Positions 44,003 to 52,998 of a DNA stretch of 55,199 nucleotides are shown piece by piece. The stretch is from positions 1-55,199 of the forward strand of contig JAHDHX010000008.1 in NCBI GenBank assembly GCA_020631075.1, written 5' to 3'. Position 1 is the stretch's first letter. The number at the start of each line of letters is the position of its first letter. The stretch comes from Candidatus Altimarinota bacterium (GTDB taxonomy: Bacteria > Patescibacteriota > Gracilibacteria > UBA4473). Position numbers and translations under genes: made by a program. A model generated the notes under the pieces. The model did no database searches. It saw only the letters and a list, made by a program, of their open reading frames with translations, and was not told where the DNA came from.

Positions 44003-44938
44003 ATGCAAGGCAATATTTTAAATTGGAAACATTATCCCACATGGGTGATATACACCCCTTTGGGGATAATCATTTTCATTTTGCTTTTAATAAAATTCAA
44101 GGGATTTTCATTTATGAGACGAATAAATCCTGCAATGCCTAGAAGTGGTATTACGTACACGTATAAATACAAAATTTTACAAAGCATATCCCCGATTTAC
44201 AGGCCTAAAATGATGCTCATACAAGGCGGGAGAAAATACAAAGATTTCAATGCCCTACTCTCTTCCAATGCCCTTTCCTGTCCATTAATCATAAAACCAG
44301 ATAATGGATATTGTGGAAAAGACGTCATTAAGGTGAAAAATTCAGAAGAGTTAGCCGTGTATGTCTCCAAAAATAATGGCGATTACATAATTCAGGAGTT
44401 CATAGCTGACCACAGAGAATTCGGGGTTTTTTGTATTAAGGATCAACATGACGATGTTCGAATAATTTCATTGGTAGAGAAATCGCCCCTTACTTTGCTC
44501 GGGAATGGATATTTAAGTGTTCACCATTTGAGTCAGCAGCACCGCAGGCCCCACCTCGCACAGCAACTTGTCGCGGCTCTACCGACAGAAAAGCAAGAAT
44601 ATGTTCCAAGGAAAAACGAAAAATTCACACTCTCACATCTTGGGAACCATTCCCAAGGCGCCGAGATTTTTGACCGAAGACACGAAATCACCCCAAAGCT
44701 TGAAAATGTTTTCAAAGACATATTATCCACCGTGAGTGGCTTTCACTACGGCAGATTTGATGTCATGGCCAAGTGTCTTGAGGACCTTGAAGAAGGGAAG
44801 TTGTATGTCTTAGAGCTCAATGGAGCAGGCTCCGAGCTCCTGCATATCTATGACGACAATTACCCGTCACTCCTCAGTGCCTACAAAGAATACATCACCA
44901 ATGCTCTTCGCATTTCAAACATCATTAACTCGAAATGA
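44003..44938 (+). CDS. Membrane-anchored ATP-grasp family protein
   Basis: A 311-residue protein with one N-terminal helix (about 14-31) and an ATP-grasp fold. The ATP-binding lysine lies in LIIKPDNGYCGKDVIKV, DYIIQEFI is the hinge, and FDVMAK...YVLELNGAGSE holds the metal-binding Glu and Asn. Such enzymes make amide or peptide bonds (e.g. D-Ala-D-Ala ligase) or act on surface-polymer precursors. The gene is clearly more A+T-rich than its neighbours, suggesting transfer. A TATACA at 43992-43997 places transcription start close to the ATG. The substrate is unknown. Confidence 0.82.
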   Translation: MQGNILNWKHYPTWVIYTPLGIIIFILLLIKFKGFSFMRRINPAMPRSGITYTYKYKILQSISPIYRPKMMLIQGGRKYKDFNALLSSNALSCPLIIKPDNGYCGKDVIKVKNSEELAVYVSKNNGDYIIQEFIADHREFGVFCIKDQHDDVRIISLVEKSPLTLLGNGYLSVHHLSQQHRRPHLAQQLVAALPTEKQEYVPRKNEKFTLSHLGNHSQGAEIFDRRHEITPKLENVFKDILSTVSGFHYGRFDVMAKCLEDLEEGKLYVLELNGAGSELLHIYDDNYPSLLSAYKEYITNALRISNIINSK

Positions 44939-44946
44939 TTTAGGCT

Positions 44947-46176
44947 CTATGACCGCTTCGTCAGCACTTTTTCCGTGGCCAGCTGCCGCTTAATGAACCA
45001 GTGCTGCGCTATCCCAAACAGCGTCGACGTCACCCAATATATCCCCACCCCCGCTGGCAAAGTCGCCGTGAAAAAACCAATCATCAACGGCATCACATAC
45101 ACCATCATCCCTTGCATTTGTTGCATTTGGGCCGCCATATCGTTGTTGTCCGCTTTCGCAGGCTGCGCTGGGCGCGGCGGCATCATCAGTTTCATCGCCA
45201 CAAACTGCGCCCCCGCCACAATGATCGGCAAAGGGAAAAAGTTTGTCGCCGTCAGGTCCAGCCCAAGGAACGCTGGTGAAACAGCCGACAAGTCAACCGC
45301 CGTCTGGAAAGGGTACAATAAAAATCTTAAATGCGGCGCCAGCCCGTCCTGCACTATGTAGTATATGCCGAGCAAAAACGGCATCTGCAGCAGGAGCGGC
45401 AGGCAAGACGACATCGGGTTCACCCCATGCTCGGAGTAGAGCTGCATAGTGGCCAGCGCCAGCGCTTGCTTGTTGTCACCATGCTTTTTTTTGAGCTTCT
45501 CGATCTGCGGCTGGAGCGCCTGCAACCGTGATTGTGAAGCCAACGCTCGCTGGTTCGGCCAAAAGAGCAACAGTCGGACCAGCAACGTCAGCGCAATGAT
45601 CGCCAGCCCCAGCGAAGCCTCAGGTAAATTAACCGATAACCAGGTCAGAGCGTTAAAGAGTGGTCGTGACACGATCGTACGGAAAGCCGACCGAAACCAC
45701 CCCGCCGACTCCACAGTAAATTGCCGCGAGTCAATGGTAGTCCCATCATCGAGGCTTAAACTCAGTTGGTACTCCCCCGTCATGGGGAAGAGTGTCAGGT
45801 TAGACAACGGAAATGAGATCGGCGCCGACTCACCCGCTGCCAGGGTCACGGGCGCTGGCAGCTGGGCGCATTGCTCGGCGGACAGCGGCGAGGTCGTCGC
45901 CGTCGTGCCCAGTCGTTGCACCGTGAAGGTCGACGGCTCACACCGCGGCGTGAAAGTAATCTCTCCCTCCGTCGCGTTGCTCAGCTCCGCCGTGATGATG
46001 TGCCCCTGTGTGTAAGATTCCTCCGCCGTCAGGCTCACCGTCCCGTCCAGCACTGGGGCAGCCGGCGGGGCAAAAAAGCCCAACAGCACATAGTAAAGCC
46101 CCAAGAATAACACAAACCAGAGCAACGTCTGACGAAAACGTTGGGAAGCCGTGAGCGGAGCAGGGGACTCAGACAT
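44947..46176 (-). CDS. yidC: Membrane protein insertase YidC
   Basis: A 409-residue YidC/Oxa1-family insertase. The first membrane helix (about 11-30) is followed by a periplasmic/extracellular beta domain of about 145 residues, then the conserved five-helix core. The core has LLVRLLLFWPNQRALASQSR, the coiled KKKHGDNKQALALATMQLYSEHGVNPMSSCLPLLLQMPFLLG hairpin, and PAGVGIYWVTSTLFGIAQHWFIKRQ. The ATG at 46176 is chosen; the frame upstream has no similarity. Unlike the usual rpmH-rnpA-yidC cluster, it stands apart. Confidence 0.94.
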   Translation of the reverse strand: MSESPAPLTASQRFRQTLLWFVLFLGLYYVLLGFFAPPAAPVLDGTVSLTAEESYTQGHIITAELSNATEGEITFTPRCEPSTFTVQRLGTTATTSPLSAEQCAQLPAPVTLAAGESAPISFPLSNLTLFPMTGEYQLSLSLDDGTTIDSRQFTVESAGWFRSAFRTIVSRPLFNALTWLSVNLPEASLGLAIIALTLLVRLLLFWPNQRALASQSRLQALQPQIEKLKKKHGDNKQALALATMQLYSEHGVNPMSSCLPLLLQMPFLLGIYYIVQDGLAPHLRFLLYPFQTAVDLSAVSPAFLGLDLTATNFFPLPIIVAGAQFVAMKLMMPPRPAQPAKADNNDMAAQMQQMQGMMVYVMPLMIGFFTATLPAGVGIYWVTSTLFGIAQHWFIKRQLATEKVLTKRS

Positions 46177-46412
46177 GAGGGTGCACGAAGGACAATCAAA
46201 AAAAGGAGTAGGCACGATAAACAAGCCGATAGTAGGGCCAGTGACCGAGAGAGCAACCCTGAAAAAGACATGATCCGCAAGGCAAGACAAAGGCAAATGT
46301 GGAAAACTATTTGACAGATATGGACAAAATTGCAACTATTTAGAATGATTAAAAACTGCAAAGTTTTTATGCGTTCCACATCATTTTGTTAACTCCTCAC
46401 CTCCCTTGCAAA

Positions 46413-47579
46413 ATGCCTTTACCCATCGGACCAGAAGCCGCCATCGCCCAAGAAGTGCAAAATCAAAAGCTTACCGCAGAGGAAGTAGCCAAGATAGAAG
46501 CAGGCCAACTACGTGACATTGAGGCAGGAAAAACCGTCACCGTCGAAAAAGTTATGGACACTATCGCTGAGGAGAACGGTGGGGTGATGATTACAGCGAG
46601 TGAGGGCTCAGATGACGGTGAAGACAACGAAGTTCCTCAAAATGTTATAAATTTCATGGATGGGATTAATTTTCCGGTTGTTTATGAAACTGTTCGAGTT
46701 GATCGTGTTGGTGATACGAATCAATTCGTTATATCGTGCACAGAGACTGGAGTTCCATTAAGTAACGGCGAAATAGAGCTTATTAATGAGGAGATAGACC
46801 CAGAAAGTATAGGAGTTGCAACCATAATGAGTCAAAGTACTTATAATCTCGGAATTACTAATGGCATAGACGCAGATGGTATCCGACAATTTGCAGAAAG
46901 AGGTTTAGAGGATTTAGATCAAGAGTTGAACTTTGCGATTGGGTGTGACATGACTGACCTCGCGACCAAAATTAATATTAAAATAGACAAGATATTCCTA
47001 CCAGATGAGTTAGTAGAGAATGACGAAGAAATGTTTAATAAGGTGAGAATAATGATGGCAATAGGTGCACTCACTGGTGTAGACGGAGTCAACTACACAG
47101 CAGGCGGAGTCTCTGATCATGTAGTGATTAATCAAAAATTTGCAGAAGTTGCTGAAGAGTTGAATAAAGATGATTTCTTTTTGGTCCGAACGCGTATAGT
47201 AAGTGAATCCAATCTACCAGAAAATAGTGTCGATATGGTCGAGTCTCTTGTGAATTTCCTCAGTCAATTTGGACTCACTTTGGACAATAGTTGTGAAGAA
47301 ATAAATAGCGTTATAAGTGATTATATTACTACGGCAGTATCCGTGCCAAACGGAATATCAGACCTAAAACTCACCGCATACCCAAACCCAATATCTGCAG
47401 GTGAAGTATTAAATATTGAAGGGATTGGTGTGGGCGAGCAAGTAAAAATGTATAATTTAGCTGGAAAAGAGGTACCTGTGATTAAGACAGGGACTGGGAT
47501 TGTGATTGATCAGCTTCCTTCCGGGATATATCTCTTACAAACTGAAAGAAAGAAAATTCTTAAGGTAGTAGTACAGTAA
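46413..47579 (+). CDS. Acidic protein with type IX secretion-like C-terminal domain
   Basis: A 388-residue protein of unknown function. The C-terminal 75 residues (AYPNPISAGEVLNIEG, VKMYNLAGKEV, TGIVIDQLPSGIYLLQTE, KILKVVVQ) follow the Por/T9SS type A sorting-domain pattern of Bacteroidetes. No signal peptide is seen, although T9SS clients need one. The N-terminal 50 residues end GQLRDIEAGKTVTVEKVMDTI, which resembles ParD-type antitoxin tails. The middle is acidic. The gene is markedly A+T-rich with codon use unlike its neighbours, so it may have been acquired. Upstream is a TAGAAT (46341-46346) possible -10. Confidence 0.75.
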   Translation: MPLPIGPEAAIAQEVQNQKLTAEEVAKIEAGQLRDIEAGKTVTVEKVMDTIAEENGGVMITASEGSDDGEDNEVPQNVINFMDGINFPVVYETVRVDRVGDTNQFVISCTETGVPLSNGEIELINEEIDPESIGVATIMSQSTYNLGITNGIDADGIRQFAERGLEDLDQELNFAIGCDMTDLATKINIKIDKIFLPDELVENDEEMFNKVRIMMAIGALTGVDGVNYTAGGVSDHVVINQKFAEVAEELNKDDFFLVRTRIVSESNLPENSVDMVESLVNFLSQFGLTLDNSCEEINSVISDYITTAVSVPNGISDLKLTAYPNPISAGEVLNIEGIGVGEQVKMYNLAGKEVPVIKTGTGIVIDQLPSGIYLLQTERKKILKVVVQ

Positions 47580-47597
47580 GGAATCTTATTGTTTGAT

Positions 47598-47629
47598 AAA
47601 AAAGCACTCTCAGCTGAGGGTGCTTTTTT
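47598..47629. terminator. Bidirectional terminator
   Basis: A near-perfect hairpin around CTCAGCTGAG, with GCAC/GTGC arms, is flanked by A-runs on the left and T-runs on the right, so it serves both convergent genes. Confidence 0.9.
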
Positions 47630-47635
47630 ACGACA

Positions 47636-49924
47636 CTACATTTTTTTCCAATGAGAGCTTGTTTCGCCCGCGCCAGGTGGATTACATCCAAAAAATCCAA
47701 TATTGGTTATGAACATCATTTGTCCATTTTCGCTACTATCACATGTACAAGCGCCAGGTGACATATCAGCACAGGGTGCTGCGGTGTCTTTTAAATTTAA
47801 TACGTTTGATTTAACCGCAGAAGCTGTTAAATCACCCTCAACAGTCAATTCATCCGTCCGTAGTGTCGAGCTCGTCGTATTGAAATCAATTAGGTCCTGA
47901 GATGAATTCATCTTAACAATGAATGCTCCATCATTAGCACGGATGATTGCTTCGTCAGAGAAATAACTATTACCTATATTAACACGATAGTCTGAGTCTC
48001 CAGTAACTCCCTGACCAATAACAACTTGATTGTTTTCCGTAATATCTGCCCCCTGCCCGATCAATACACTATTTTCATAGTCTAGCTGCGTGTTTCTACC
48101 AATAAGAACCGAATTTCCAATTTGAGCGCTTCCATCTCCAACAGAAGAAAACCCGCCAATTATGATATTTTCTCCAAAATATCCGTTTGGATCTGTGCTA
48201 TATGACATTTGGCCAGAATTGTGAACTAAGGCAATTAACGCCCCGTTCCCCGTCACAGCACTTGGGTTGCAGCTCACTTGCCCGTCACTGTCGGTTATCA
48301 ACCCATTCACACAATCCACCAACCCACTATCCGCACAATAAAACCTCCCCGCACTATCGACCTCCACAAATGAACAATTATGAAGGTCCGTGTCCGTCAC
48401 GTTATAACTATCAGCCGTCACATCTTGCCCAATAATGTCCCCAGCCACGTCTAGCGCCGCTTGCGGCTCCTCAACACCGATCCCCACAAACGGTCTATTG
48501 CCTTTCAGGATCAACGCAGGGTAGTCGATCGTTATCATTCCGACTTCGATTGGCGTTTCAGTTGTCTGCCAATAATACTCCGGCATCAGGAAGTCCTCTT
48601 GCAGTATCCCCGTAAAGTCAGCCCCCGCATTCACCGTCACCGAGTCAAACGTCGGGTCGGGGTCGGCCCCGCCCGCCAGCGAAGACAAATTACTGTAACA
48701 AGTATTTGTCTCATCACAGATCGGCCCGACAAACTGCGTCCCCGTCGGCGTGATGTTCACCGTATTGGAAATACTCGGGTCAACGCTATCTGTCGCCGTA
48801 TAGCTTGCCATGTCACCACCCCCCGCCCACAGCCCCCCCGTGCTGGCGGCGGCCAGCTCTGCCACCGTTTTACAGATACTACCATCGTCGTTACACAGCT
48901 CTCCGTCAAAGGTGGTGTCACCACTGATGACCACTCCGCCATTCGGCTGGATGTCAAGCGAGCTGCTCAGGCCAGTCGCTTGATCTTCTGACCACATATA
49001 AACCCCCAGATCACTCACATCGATCAGGCTTTCCACGTTGTTATACGAAGTTTCAATCAACGTCCGCGAGTCAGGATTAACTATTTCAGAGATATTCTCA
49101 CAGTTCCCCCCACTCGCGTCACAGTCCAGGAAGTCCCCCCCCAAGGTCTGCACGTACCCCGTCACAGCCAAATTTTGGTCATAGACAGTCCCCCCCGCCC
49201 CATCATCGGTGAAAGCCCCAGGCGCAGGCGTCCCACCCCCCGTCCCAGCGATCAAGTCCGCCACACTGATGCAACTATCAGGGTCAGTCGAAGTATCACA
49301 AATCTGAAATGTCCCGTCAGAAAAGTGTAAATCCCCCCCGAGGATAGTATCCCCCGCAATCGCCAGCGTATAATTATTCGTGGTGTTAAGCGTGTCCGAC
49401 CCATTCCCGATGTTCACCGTCGCGCTGGTGGAAGTCAGCCCAATGTTAACCACAGTTTCCGTGGTACCCGTATTATAATTATCAATATTAAAAATAGTTT
49501 CCGCCGTGGTGCTGATCACCTCGGTTATTTCACTCAGCAGCGTCAGAATGATATTCCCCCCAGCATCACTTCCCGCCACCGTGGTGCCATCCGCTGGGTC
49601 ACTAGTGATGGGCAGCGTCCCATCTTTGGGGATGATCGACCCCAGACATACCACTGGCGTATCGTCATTACCATCATGGTCGAGGCACACATCATCTTCC
49701 GTGAGGATGTTGCCATCCACGTCACGCCCCACCCCGATCAATCGGTTATAAATTTCATTATAGTCTCCCGCCGAAATCCCATGCAACGCAGGGTCAAACC
49801 CCACCGAACCATCATAGACCTGTTTGGGGTCTGGCCCAGTCAAAGGCCCCAGCTGCGCCAGCGCCAGTCCCGAGACACCCACCGTCAGAGCCAAACCAAA
49901 AGCCAAAGCAGAAGCACGAACCAT
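47636..49924 (-). CDS. Secreted YadA-head-like fibrous protein
   Basis: A 762-residue exported protein. A signal peptide (MVRASALAFGLALTVGVSGLALA, 1-23) precedes a long, Asp/Gly/Thr-rich body. Residues 599-650 carry YadA-like head repeats (QIGNSVLIG, NSVLIGQGADI, QVVIGQG, VNIGNS), which build trimeric beta-rolls. Five cysteine-pair motifs (C-x7 to x12-C) precede 'adl' or 'sel' helices near 209-218, 268-275, 344-351, 403-409 and 517-530. No membrane anchor or LPxTG is seen; the C terminus has five cysteines (718-747). The protein resembles phage tail-fibre or adhesin stalks. Its 3' part is A+T-richer than the 5' part. Confidence 0.78.
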   Translation of the reverse strand: MVRASALAFGLALTVGVSGLALAQLGPLTGPDPKQVYDGSVGFDPALHGISAGDYNEIYNRLIGVGRDVDGNILTEDDVCLDHDGNDDTPVVCLGSIIPKDGTLPITSDPADGTTVAGSDAGGNIILTLLSEITEVISTTAETIFNIDNYNTGTTETVVNIGLTSTSATVNIGNGSDTLNTTNNYTLAIAGDTILGGDLHFSDGTFQICDTSTDPDSCISVADLIAGTGGGTPAPGAFTDDGAGGTVYDQNLAVTGYVQTLGGDFLDCDASGGNCENISEIVNPDSRTLIETSYNNVESLIDVSDLGVYMWSEDQATGLSSSLDIQPNGGVVISGDTTFDGELCNDDGSICKTVAELAAASTGGLWAGGGDMASYTATDSVDPSISNTVNITPTGTQFVGPICDETNTCYSNLSSLAGGADPDPTFDSVTVNAGADFTGILQEDFLMPEYYWQTTETPIEVGMITIDYPALILKGNRPFVGIGVEEPQAALDVAGDIIGQDVTADSYNVTDTDLHNCSFVEVDSAGRFYCADSGLVDCVNGLITDSDGQVSCNPSAVTGNGALIALVHNSGQMSYSTDPNGYFGENIIIGGFSSVGDGSAQIGNSVLIGRNTQLDYENSVLIGQGADITENNQVVIGQGVTGDSDYRVNIGNSYFSDEAIIRANDGAFIVKMNSSQDLIDFNTTSSTLRTDELTVEGDLTASAVKSNVLNLKDTAAPCADMSPGACTCDSSENGQMMFITNIGFFGCNPPGAGETSSHWKKM

Positions 49925-49948
49925 GATATATTTGCTATAAATCCCATC

Positions 49949-49957
49949 ATTATAGCA
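49949..49957 (-). promoter_or_regulatory. Extended -10 promoter of the YadA-head-like gene
   Basis: TGCTATAAT on the minus strand (49957-49949), identical to that of the CCA-adding enzyme gene. The leader would be about 18 bases. Confidence 0.6.
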
Positions 49958-50040
49958 CAAACCCCGCCCCCCGTGCGAGCAACTTCCCCACTTCACGACG
50001 CCCCCTCCTCACCACTGTAGCTTTTCAGCCACCGCCATCC

Positions 50041-52605
50041 CTATGTTTTTTTCTTTTTTGGGGCAGCTGGCGCAGCCTTGTCTGACGGCTTGTTGGGCTT
50101 TTTTCGCGGGGCGGCTGACGCAGGGGGCTTACTCGGCGATGTTTTCTCTTTTTTCTCCGTCTTGTCGCTTTTGGCTTGGCGTTTTTGGGCTTCACTGCGC
50201 GACCAGCGTAAGATTTTCCCCTCCACCACCTCCCGCGGCTGGGCATACCGCTGCCGCGAATAATTCTTCACCTTCTGCGCTCGACGGTCCGCCTCCGTTG
50301 GGGTGGTGTGGGTGTCTGGCGGTGGCAGGGTGTCCCCGCTGAATACAGGACTCGTCAGCCCTTTCACCATGATGCGGTTATAGACCTTATATTTCGGCAA
50401 CGACGCGATCGCGATCGGCGTAATGCGGTCAGGGTCAAACTGCTCCGACAGCACCTGCGCATCGTCTATCCCCACTTGGAAGCTAATAAGTGACCCCACA
50501 TTCCCAAACACCGCCGAAGCCACCTCATCCGACATCTGCGCCAGGTACTGGTTGGCCATAGTCAGCGACAGTCGGTACTTCCGCGCCTCTGAGAGGATCG
50601 TCGCAAACGAGTCCGTCGCAAAGTTCTGAAACTCATCGACGTATAGAAAGAAATCTCGGCGGTCGGCTTCGGCCGTGTCCGCCCGTGACATCGCGTCCAG
50701 CTGAAATTTTGTAATCAGCAACGACCCCAGCATCGTCGCATTGTCTTCCCCTACTTTCCCCTTCGACAGGTTTACTATCACGATTTTCCCCGTGTCCATC
50801 GCAAACCGCAGGTCTAGCGTAGATTTCGGCTGCCCGACAATGTTCCGAATCATCGGCGTGGCCAAAAACTGCCCCACCTTGTTTTGGATCGGCCCGATCG
50901 CCTCCGCTCGTTTCGCTGGCGACAGCGCATCAAACTCCGTCGCCCAAAACGCCTTCACCATCGGGTCCTGCACATGGTGAAGGATTTTTTGCCGATAGAC
51001 GTTATCCACCAGCATCCGCGTTATGCCCAGCATCGTTGTGTCAGGTGCCTCCACCAGTGCGAGGATCGTATTACGCAAAAAGTGCTCCAGCCGTGGCCCC
51101 CACGAGTCAATATTCAGCTTCTTTATCACCCCGATCAGCCCTGAAGCGATTAACGAACGCTGGTCAGCGTTCTTCCCTTCCAGCATATTAAACGCAATCG
51201 GGAAGTCTCGGTCAGACGGCTCAAAGATCATAATGTCATTAGTGCGCGACTTCGGCACGAACCGCAGCACCGCTTCCGCAAGGTCACCGTGTGGGTCTAT
51301 CACCCCCACGCCCCGCCCTTGTCGGATGTCCGAAAAAATCATATTTTCCAGCAAGGTTGACTTCCCCATCCCCGTTTTTCCGATCACATAGGTATGCCGC
51401 CGCCGATCATCAGGCAAGATCCCATATTTATTTTTCACATGGCGGAAATTGGTCTGCCCCACGAGGGTAATGTCCGCGTGCTGCGGACCAGGCAAGTCTA
51501 GTGGCGGCTCCAAAGTGCGTGACTCCACCCACTGCATCCCTGGGGTCTGGACAGTCTCCGTCGGCAGGTGCACCAGCGTGGCCAGCTCCTCCTGCGACAG
51601 GGCACAGGTCGCAGCATGGCGCCGCCCCCGCAGCGCGCGAAACAGCGGGTCAGACTGGCTCCGCGCCAGTTCCGTCAACGTGAAACGATTACACCCAGGT
51701 TGGGCAAACTGCTGAAACGTCCCCACGATCTCACGGATTTTCGCCTCCGCGTGCAGTGGGTCAGGGTCAGAGTGGAAGTACGCCGCCCGAATAGACACCG
51801 CAAAATGCAACCGCGTCAGCTTGTCATACGCCGCCGAATACACCGTCTCGCGGTCATGTCGCCCCGAGGTCTGCGCTTGACGGTCCAGATCATCACTTTC
51901 ATCTGCCCCAGCCGAGTGGCTGATACTCGGGCTCGGGCCATACCCCCCCAGGGCGTTATACACCCACCGCACAGGCGCCCGCGTCGCTCGGTGCCCCGAC
52001 AGTGGGTCCAGCACCGCCGCATTGTACCGACTCCGCCACGCATCCCACGTCCACAGGCCACTCCCCGACAACCGCTTCAGGGCCGCATTCGCTATTTCGT
52101 TCCACTTCGGCGGGATCGGCGAGATCACAAACTGAATCAACGCGTTGTCTGACTGGTCATACAGCTGCGTCAGCGCCGCAGTGATGGGCCCCAACGGGTC
52201 TTCAAACCGCTGCGTCGCCCGATCCTCAAACTGCGGATACCGCTTTATCGGGTACACATACGGCTCAGACGGCTGCAACGCCGCCACCAGTATTTGTTTT
52301 TGATGCACCAACCGCTTCACAAAAAATTCCCCCGCACGGGTTATCTGCACCTCAGGGTACTGCGAATAGCACTGCGACTGCACGAGAGTCTGCAAGTGGG
52401 CCGGCACCACGATGAAAAGCCGAATCCGCCCCTCCGACCGCAACAGCTCTATGCTGATCGTCTCACGCTCCGTCCCCGTGATCCGCTTCGTCAGCAACCC
52501 GTGCAAGCTGGCCAATATTTGCTCAAACGCCAGTGGGCCTCGGTCAGACAACCGCGGCACAGCAAGCTCAAGCAAGACCAAACGAGGGGAAGGCATATGG
52601 GGCAT
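50041..52605 (-). CDS. T4SS-like conjugative-type ATPase (TraD/HerA domain)
   Basis: An 854-residue P-loop ATPase of the VirD4/TraG-HerA class. A long N-terminal region (1-390) of unknown fold is followed by Walker A GKTGMGKST (409-417), VIDPHGDLAEAV, Walker B region DFFLYVDEFQNF and the SEARKYRLSLTMANQYL motif. The C-terminal 80 residues are Lys/Ala/Pro-rich and basic. No membrane helices are seen, unlike VirD4. Proteins like this are common in CPR genomes, where they are linked to DNA uptake or pili, but no partner genes lie here. ATG 52605 lies about three bases after the predicted start; ATG 52596 is an alternative. Confidence 0.88.
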   Translation of the reverse strand: MPHMPSPRLVLLELAVPRLSDRGPLAFEQILASLHGLLTKRITGTERETISIELLRSEGRIRLFIVVPAHLQTLVQSQCYSQYPEVQITRAGEFFVKRLVHQKQILVAALQPSEPYVYPIKRYPQFEDRATQRFEDPLGPITAALTQLYDQSDNALIQFVISPIPPKWNEIANAALKRLSGSGLWTWDAWRSRYNAAVLDPLSGHRATRAPVRWVYNALGGYGPSPSISHSAGADESDDLDRQAQTSGRHDRETVYSAAYDKLTRLHFAVSIRAAYFHSDPDPLHAEAKIREIVGTFQQFAQPGCNRFTLTELARSQSDPLFRALRGRRHAATCALSQEELATLVHLPTETVQTPGMQWVESRTLEPPLDLPGPQHADITLVGQTNFRHVKNKYGILPDDRRRHTYVIGKTGMGKSTLLENMIFSDIRQGRGVGVIDPHGDLAEAVLRFVPKSRTNDIMIFEPSDRDFPIAFNMLEGKNADQRSLIASGLIGVIKKLNIDSWGPRLEHFLRNTILALVEAPDTTMLGITRMLVDNVYRQKILHHVQDPMVKAFWATEFDALSPAKRAEAIGPIQNKVGQFLATPMIRNIVGQPKSTLDLRFAMDTGKIVIVNLSKGKVGEDNATMLGSLLITKFQLDAMSRADTAEADRRDFFLYVDEFQNFATDSFATILSEARKYRLSLTMANQYLAQMSDEVASAVFGNVGSLISFQVGIDDAQVLSEQFDPDRITPIAIASLPKYKVYNRIMVKGLTSPVFSGDTLPPPDTHTTPTEADRRAQKVKNYSRQRYAQPREVVEGKILRWSRSEAQKRQAKSDKTEKKEKTSPSKPPASAAPRKKPNKPSDKAAPAAPKKKKT

Positions 52606-52614
52606 ATCCTATCT

Positions 52615-52644
52615 ATTGTACCCAACAATTCACTCTATATGCAA
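52615..52644 (-). promoter_or_regulatory. Promoter of the T4SS-like ATPase gene
   Basis: On the minus strand, TTGCAT (52644-52639), an 18-base spacer and TACAAT (52620-52615). It abuts the divergent tRNA-Leu -35 box, and the message would be leaderless. Confidence 0.5.
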
Positions 52645-52672
52645 TTGACAATCAAGACGATGGTCATATGAT
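52645..52672 (+). promoter_or_regulatory. Promoter of tRNA-Leu and tRNA-fMet
   Basis: TTGACA (52645-52650), a 16-base spacer and TATGAT (52667-52672) lie about 34 bases before tRNA-Leu. Confidence 0.75.
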
Positions 52673-52705
52673 CGGCCAGCTCTCAGCATTTTTGACCGAA
52701 GCAAA

Positions 52706-52795
52706 GCACAAGTGGCGAAATTGGTAGACGCGCAAGCTTGAGGGGCTTGTGGGAAATTTACTCCCGTGGAGGTTCAAGTCCTCTCTTGTGCACCA
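52706..52795 (+). tRNA. tRNA-Leu (GAG)
   Basis: A class II tRNA with a long variable arm. The acceptor is GCACAAG/CTTGTGC, the anticodon stem CAAGC/GCTTG closes TTGAGGG (anticodon GAG), and the T arm holds GTTCAAGTC. The 3' ACCA is encoded. Confidence 0.97.
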
Positions 52796-52856
52796 TCACT
52801 CCCAAAGGAGTGAAAAAGTTCTCGGAAATAAACGAAGAATGCCAAACGAGTACGAA

Positions 52857-52931
<75 letters not shown>

Positions 52932-52942
52932 ACTCAGAAATC

Positions 52943-52970
52943 AAAAAACACCCTTTTGCGGGGTGTTTTT
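52943..52970. terminator. Bidirectional terminator after tRNA-fMet
   Basis: AAAAAACACCC pairs with GGGTGTTTTT around TTTTGCG; it ends the tRNA unit and the convergent surface-protein gene. Confidence 0.92.
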
Positions 52971-52998
52971 CTTTTACATACCGAGGATTCCACTTTTG

